Shown here in pieces: positions 60,317 through 64,000 of a stretch of DNA of 64,000 nucleotides; the stretch's first letter is position 1, and each line of letters starts with the position of its first letter. The position numbers and the translations under genes are program-made. The notes under the pieces were generated by a model. It was not told the DNA's origin and ran no database searches. It saw only the letters and a list, made by a program, of their open reading frames with translations. Location: NCBI RefSeq assembly GCF_000023585.1, contig NC_012914.1:2185001-2249000 (forward strand), in the 5' to 3' direction. The stretch is from Paenibacillus sp. JDR-2. GTDB taxonomy: Bacteria > Bacillota > Bacilli > Paenibacillales > Paenibacillaceae.

Positions 60317-61095
60317 TGCCGGATGGTCCGGTTAAAAGCTTCCGGTGCATCCGCGTTGGCGCAATGTCCCGCAGCCGGAAGGGTCACGAGCTGTGAATGG
60401 GGCTCCAGCCGATGAAGCTCCTGTGCGGCATCACGGACCAGCTTCCGGTCATATTCTCCGAGAATAAGAAGCATCGGGTAAGGCATGGGTTCTGTTTTCT
60501 CCGTGTAAAAGGAGCCCATGCCGCTCATCGCCTGAAAGGATTGGCGCCGAAAGTGCCGGATTCCCTGTTCAAACAAGGTGCGCCCCTGCTCGGTAGCGCA
60601 AGAGGCATTCAGGACATATTGCTTGAATTTGGGCATGGAGAATAGCAGATATCCAATCCATTTGAGCCCTTCGGCTTGCTGTTCTTTGCGCACACGCTTA
60701 TTCGCTTTATGAATGGAGTAACCTCCAACTATGATGACGGACTGTGCCTGCTCGGGATATTTTTCCGCAAAAGCCTGCGCGACCACTGAGCCAAGCGAAA
60801 CGCCAAGCAGATGGCAGGCTTCGATCCGGTTGTCTGCAAGAATGCGGCTGATGATGTCCGGCATGTCCTGCATGGTAAGCTTGGATTTAGTCCCCGCGTT
60901 AATCCCGTGTCCGGGAAAATCGAGAGTGATCAGCCGGTAATGCTCCATCAGATCCGGAATCTGCTCTTGGAATAAGGTGTGGTCGGCAAAAGCGGCATGC
61001 AGCATGACGATCGTTTCCTTGTTCTCGCTTGCGCTTATGTAGTAGTTAAACTCCTGATCTCCTAGCCTGCCAACCTTTTGCTCTAAAGAAATCAT
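60268..61095 (-). CDS. alpha/beta hydrolase
   Basis: The 275-residue protein has the hydrolase landmarks: IVMLHAAFADHTLF (oxyanion side), ITLDFPGHGIN, nucleophile elbow LLGVSLGSVVAQA, acid LILGEYDRKLV and His in LPAAGHCANADAPEAF. AAGGGGG supports ATG 61095. It converges on the MBL gene with a 49-nt overlap of coding ends. Substrate unknown. Confidence 0.88.
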   Translation of the reverse strand: MISLEQKVGRLGDQEFNYYISASENKETIVMLHAAFADHTLFQEQIPDLMEHYRLITLDFPGHGINAGTKSKLTMQDMPDIISRILADNRIEACHLLGVSLGSVVAQAFAEKYPEQAQSVIIVGGYSIHKANKRVRKEQQAEGLKWIGYLLFSMPKFKQYVLNASCATEQGRTLFEQGIRHFRRQSFQAMSGMGSFYTEKTEPMPYPMLLILGEYDRKLVRDAAQELHRLEPHSQLVTLPAAGHCANADAPEAFNRTIRHYLSNVTCWPSAGIRT

Positions 61096-61196
61096 TGAAA
61101 TTTCCCCCTTTAGCCGGAATTGACAATAAAATCCAGTCTCTATTATGATATTGGCGGAACCTTTGGTACCCATTAAAAATAAAGGATGATGCGTTT

Positions 61197-61934
61197 ATGT
61201 TCCTTCAAAAGCTGCCATGGGCCGGTATTCGCGTATTAAGCGGCGAAACATCGATTGCCATCGACCCGATGTATCATTTTCCTGCCAAGTTTGGTGCATC
61301 CCATGAAGAGCTGTTCCCTCTGGATGAATTCGGCCATGCGGAAGCCGTTTTCGTTACGCATCATCATGAGGATCACTTTGATCCAAGAGCTATCGCCGCT
61401 TACTACGGCGCATCTATTCCGGTCTATGTTCCGCAGGAATCCGTACGGCATATGACCAATACACCGTTGACCAATATTCAAGGCGTAATCTTAGGGCAAC
61501 AGATTGAAGTTGGCGAATTAACGGTTACGGCAGGCTTCTCCGTAGACGGGTTTGGCGATCCTCAAGTCTCATGGATTGTGGAAGGTGGAGGGAAGAAGCT
61601 GATTCATAGCGGCGACACGTTATGGCACGGCTACTGGTGGAAGCTCAGCAGAGCATATGGACCGTTCGATGCGGCATGCCTGCCGGTAAATGGCGCCGTT
61701 GTAGAATTTTCGGGCATGATCCCAAGCGGCCAGCCTATTACGCTGACTCCGGAGCAGGCGGTAGCTGCGGCTGTTGTTCTGCAGGCTCATGTTCTTGTGC
61801 CGATACATTTCCGCGCGGTTCATCATCCTCCGATTTACCGCGAGACGCCCGATATTGCGGAGCGGCTGCAGCAAACCGCCCAGGACAGGATCAAGCTTGC
61901 GATTCTTCAAACTAAAGAAATATTGCCATTATAA
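61197..61934 (+). CDS. MBL-fold hydrolase (second, YtkL/UlaG-like)
   Basis: The 245-residue protein has the zinc motif THHHEDHFD and conserved later ligands in LIHSGDTLWHG and LVPIHFRAVHHPP. It belongs to the same broad group as the enzyme at 59558 but is clearly diverged. AAAGGATG lies before ATG 61197. It is divergent from the alpha/beta hydrolase gene. No substrate can be assigned. Confidence 0.87.
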   Translation: MFLQKLPWAGIRVLSGETSIAIDPMYHFPAKFGASHEELFPLDEFGHAEAVFVTHHHEDHFDPRAIAAYYGASIPVYVPQESVRHMTNTPLTNIQGVILGQQIEVGELTVTAGFSVDGFGDPQVSWIVEGGGKKLIHSGDTLWHGYWWKLSRAYGPFDAACLPVNGAVVEFSGMIPSGQPITLTPEQAVAAAVVLQAHVLVPIHFRAVHHPPIYRETPDIAERLQQTAQDRIKLAILQTKEILPL

Positions 61935-61980
61935 CGATTAATTTAACCTACGCTGCATTCATGGTTGTCATGTCGGAATA

Positions 61981-62038
61981 TAAAAAAAACGGCTGTGCTA
62001 AGGTTGGGACCAACCCCCGGTTGCACAGCCGTTTTTTG
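61981..62038. terminator. bidirectional terminator
   Basis: AAAAAAACGGCTGTGC pairs with GCACAGCCGTTTTTT (loop itself can pair GGTTGGG/CCAACCC). It serves the MBL gene and the helicase gene, which converge here. Confidence 0.9.
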
Positions 62039-62053
62039 TCTGTAACATTCCTC

Positions 62054-64000
62054 TTACAAATCCCGCTCATCGGCTCCAATCGCCAAAATCTCGCGGATAT
62101 CCGCATCGGTAAGAGAAGACAGCTGCTCTTCACCGGGCCGGATAATGTCGTCGATCATGTTTTTCTTCCGCTCTTGCAGCGCGTACATCTTATCTTCAAC
62201 CGTGCCATGTGCGGCCAGCCGGATTACCTGAACCACCTTGGTCTGACCAATCCGGTGCGCCCGGTCGGCTGCTTGCTGCTCAACGGCGGGATTCCACCAT
62301 AAATCATATAAAATCACGGTATCGGCACCGGTCAAGTTAAGTCCTGTTCCGCCTGCTTTAAGCGATGCGAGGAAAATGTCCTTCTCCCCGTCGTTAAACC
62401 GGTTGCATAGCTCTACCCGTTCAGAGGCTTTGGTACTGCCGTCGAGGTAGAAATAAGAGATGCCCTGGCGGACCAGTTCTTTGCTGATGAGACTCAGCAT
62501 CTCGGTGAACTGCGAGAAGATCAGCATCCGTTTGCCAGTGCTGCGGCATTCCTCCACGATTTCGAACAGCTGCTCGAACTTGGCGGAGCTGCCTTCGTAA
62601 TCGGTAATAAATAATGCCGGATGGCAGCAAATTTGGCGCAGCCGGGTCAGGCCGGCCAAAATTTTAATCCGGTTCTGCTGGAGGCTCCGGTCATTATCCA
62701 GATGCTTGACGGTTTCCGTACGCAGCTTGGCCAAATACGAGACGTACAGCTTCTTCTGCTCCGGCAGCAGACTGGTGGCCTGCAGGGTCTCGATTTTCTC
62801 CGGCAGCTCCTTCAGCACGTCGGATTTCAGGCGGCGAAGCAGGAAGGGGCGCGCACGGCGCGCGATGTTTTCCCTCGGCAGGTCGGAGAAGACCTTGCGA
62901 GCAGGGAACAGCTCGGGGAACACGGCGCCAAAAATGGACCAAAGCTCCTCGACTCTATTCTCAAGCGGTGTACCGGTTAACCCGAAACGATTCTTGGCCT
63001 GCAAGGCTTTTACGGCCTGCGCGGTTTGAGTCGTATGATTTTTGAACGCCTGCGCTTCGTCCAAGATAACCGTATGATAGAAACGCTGGACGTACAGATC
63101 GATATCCCGGCGCAGAAGCGGGTACGACGTGATGACGACGTCTATTCCCTTCAGAGACCTGAGCTTGGCCGCTCTTTCCGGTCGTGTTCCGTCCGCGATG
63201 ACCACTTGGATCTCCGGTGCAAATTTCTTCAGTTCGCTAAGCCAGTTGTACATAAGGGATGCCGGCGTAACGATGATAGCGGGCTGTTCCATTTCCCGGA
63301 TCTCCGGAAGACAGGAGAGAAGGAACGCGATGCTTTGAATCGTTTTGCCAAGTCCCATATCGTCCGCCAGAATGCCGCCGAACCGGTAATGGGCCAGCGT
63401 CTTCATCCATTGGAAGCCGTATATCTGATAATCCCTTAGCACATGCCGCAGAGTAGCCGGCACTTCGAATTCCAGGTGATCCGGGTTGCGGATATGCGCC
63501 AACAGCTTGCGCAGCGATTTGCCGAGCTGAATGGTCCTTCCTTCATTCTCGAAATCCCCGAGATGGAGTCCACGCGCCACGGGGATGCGGAAGACGGATT
63601 GATTCAGGTCCGTGCGGAGGAAGCCCGTCTCGTTAATAATCCTCGTAATCGCTTCGTATTCCTTGCCTTCGAGCGGCAGCAGCGCGCCTTCCTGCAGCCG
63701 GTGGTATCGGCGCTTCTCTACGATAGAGCGAAGCACGCTGCGGATCTCGTCATCGGAAATGCCGGTCAGTTCGAACTTGAATTCCAGCCAGTTGGTTCTC
63801 TCGTCGACTTCTACCTTCAGTAAAGGCGGAGTATTCGGGACAACGATCCGCGTCTTAACGGCCGAAGTAGCATGAACCTGCAGCAGCTTCTCCAGTTTCG
63901 GAATGGTATGCCGCAGAAACTCGTATTCGCTTTCCTCGTCTTGCATGTAGTAGCCAAGCTCAGTCGTAATAAAACCGCTTTGCTCCATGATGTCGAGGAT
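62054..64000 (-). CDS. SNF2-family DEAD/DEAH helicase, C-terminal part (5' end outside window)
   Basis: The frame stays open to the window edge, so the start lies beyond 64000. The visible 648 residues include SNF2 motifs I (GGILADDMGLGKTIQS), Ia (PAIIVTPASLMYNW), II (VILDEAQAFKN), III (FGLTGTPLENR), IV-V (KRMLIFSQFTEM, ASLKAGGTGLNLTGADTVI) and VI (QQAADRAHRIGQTK). Bacterial SNF2 proteins of this type are usually about 1000-1100 residues with an N-terminal SWIM zinc domain, which would be in the missing part. Role in chromatin-like or transcription recycling processes is not resolved. Confidence 0.95.
   Translation of the reverse strand: MLDIMEQSGFITTELGYYMQDEESEYEFLRHTIPKLEKLLQVHATSAVKTRIVVPNTPPLLKVEVDERTNWLEFKFELTGISDDEIRSVLRSIVEKRRYHRLQEGALLPLEGKEYEAITRIINETGFLRTDLNQSVFRIPVARGLHLGDFENEGRTIQLGKSLRKLLAHIRNPDHLEFEVPATLRHVLRDYQIYGFQWMKTLAHYRFGGILADDMGLGKTIQSIAFLLSCLPEIREMEQPAIIVTPASLMYNWLSELKKFAPEIQVVIADGTRPERAAKLRSLKGIDVVITSYPLLRRDIDLYVQRFYHTVILDEAQAFKNHTTQTAQAVKALQAKNRFGLTGTPLENRVEELWSIFGAVFPELFPARKVFSDLPRENIARRARPFLLRRLKSDVLKELPEKIETLQATSLLPEQKKLYVSYLAKLRTETVKHLDNDRSLQQNRIKILAGLTRLRQICCHPALFITDYEGSSAKFEQLFEIVEECRSTGKRMLIFSQFTEMLSLISKELVRQGISYFYLDGSTKASERVELCNRFNDGEKDIFLASLKAGGTGLNLTGADTVILYDLWWNPAVEQQAADRAHRIGQTKVVQVIRLAAHGTVEDKMYALQERKKNMIDDIIRPGEEQLSSLTDADIREILAIGADERDL

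Overview
The window looks like a Paenibacillus-type Gram-positive (Bacillota) chromosome. The evidence is YesM/YesN sugar two-component genes, SLH cell-wall anchoring repeats, cohesin-like modules, a bacillithiol gene (bshB2 with its yojF partner), an RsbV/RsbW partner switch and an ECF41 sigma factor. No species-level call is possible from sequence alone. Strong intrinsic terminators separate most units, which makes operon boundaries readable.

Layout. 1-1078 is the 3' part of a 23S rRNA gene, followed directly by a terminator and no 5S gene. 1245-4925 holds a GC-rich stem-loop region, an AraC regulator, a VOC protein and two decayed genes (a frameshifted M24 peptidase and a truncated sugar-phosphate isomerase). 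5.1-19.5 kb is a coherent and visibly more AT-rich carbohydrate locus. It encodes a secreted GH3 glycosidase with cohesin-like, helical and dockerin-like modules, an SLH-anchored cohesin protein, a membrane-anchored sugar sensor with YesM/YesN kinase and regulator, an orphan solute-binding lipoprotein, and MglB-MglA-MglC. Three promoters in this locus share a TCCAGA-type motif ending exactly 42 nt before the -10 box, so the local regulator probably controls all of them. An IS3-family element (19527-20797), disabled by a stop codon, closes the locus.

20.8-24.1 kb is a general-stress block on the minus strand (RsbW, RsbV, a REC-PP2C phosphatase, a YflT-like and a DUF1328 protein) without the expected sigma-B gene. 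24.3-28.7 kb is a glycerol-3-phosphate/glycerophosphodiester unit (GDPD enzyme divergent from ugpA-ugpE-ugpB, no ATPase). 28.8-35.7 kb carries hydrolases, the CWC-yojF-bshB2 operon, an acyl-CoA dehydrogenase-like protein, adenine deaminase under an adenine-type riboswitch, and gpmA. 35.7-39.2 kb holds an MFS transporter and an oxidoreductase-ECF41 sigma operon with a recognisable ECF41 promoter. 39.2-45.6 kb has two Gfo/Idh/MocA dehydrogenases, two AraC regulators, an MFS exporter and a small unknown protein.

45.6-54.4 kb on the minus strand contains uridine kinase, an unassigned catabolic operon (class III aminotransferase, two-domain class II aldolase, MFS carrier, FGGY kinase), a phosphatase/phosphoesterase pair and a GntR/FCD regulator. 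54.5-59 kb is an ABC exporter operon with a YtrA-type GntR regulator, two identical palindromic operators and two tandem paralogous membrane-anchored extracytoplasmic proteins of unknown function. 59-64 kb holds an Lrp regulator, two MBL-fold hydrolases, an alpha/beta hydrolase and the 3' part of a large SNF2 helicase gene that runs off the window.

The best candidates for undescribed biology are the GH3/SLH-cohesin/sensor/Mgl surface system with its shared promoter architecture, the ABC exporter with paired ecto-proteins, and the aminotransferase-aldolase-kinase operon. All functional links are inferred from sequence and context.
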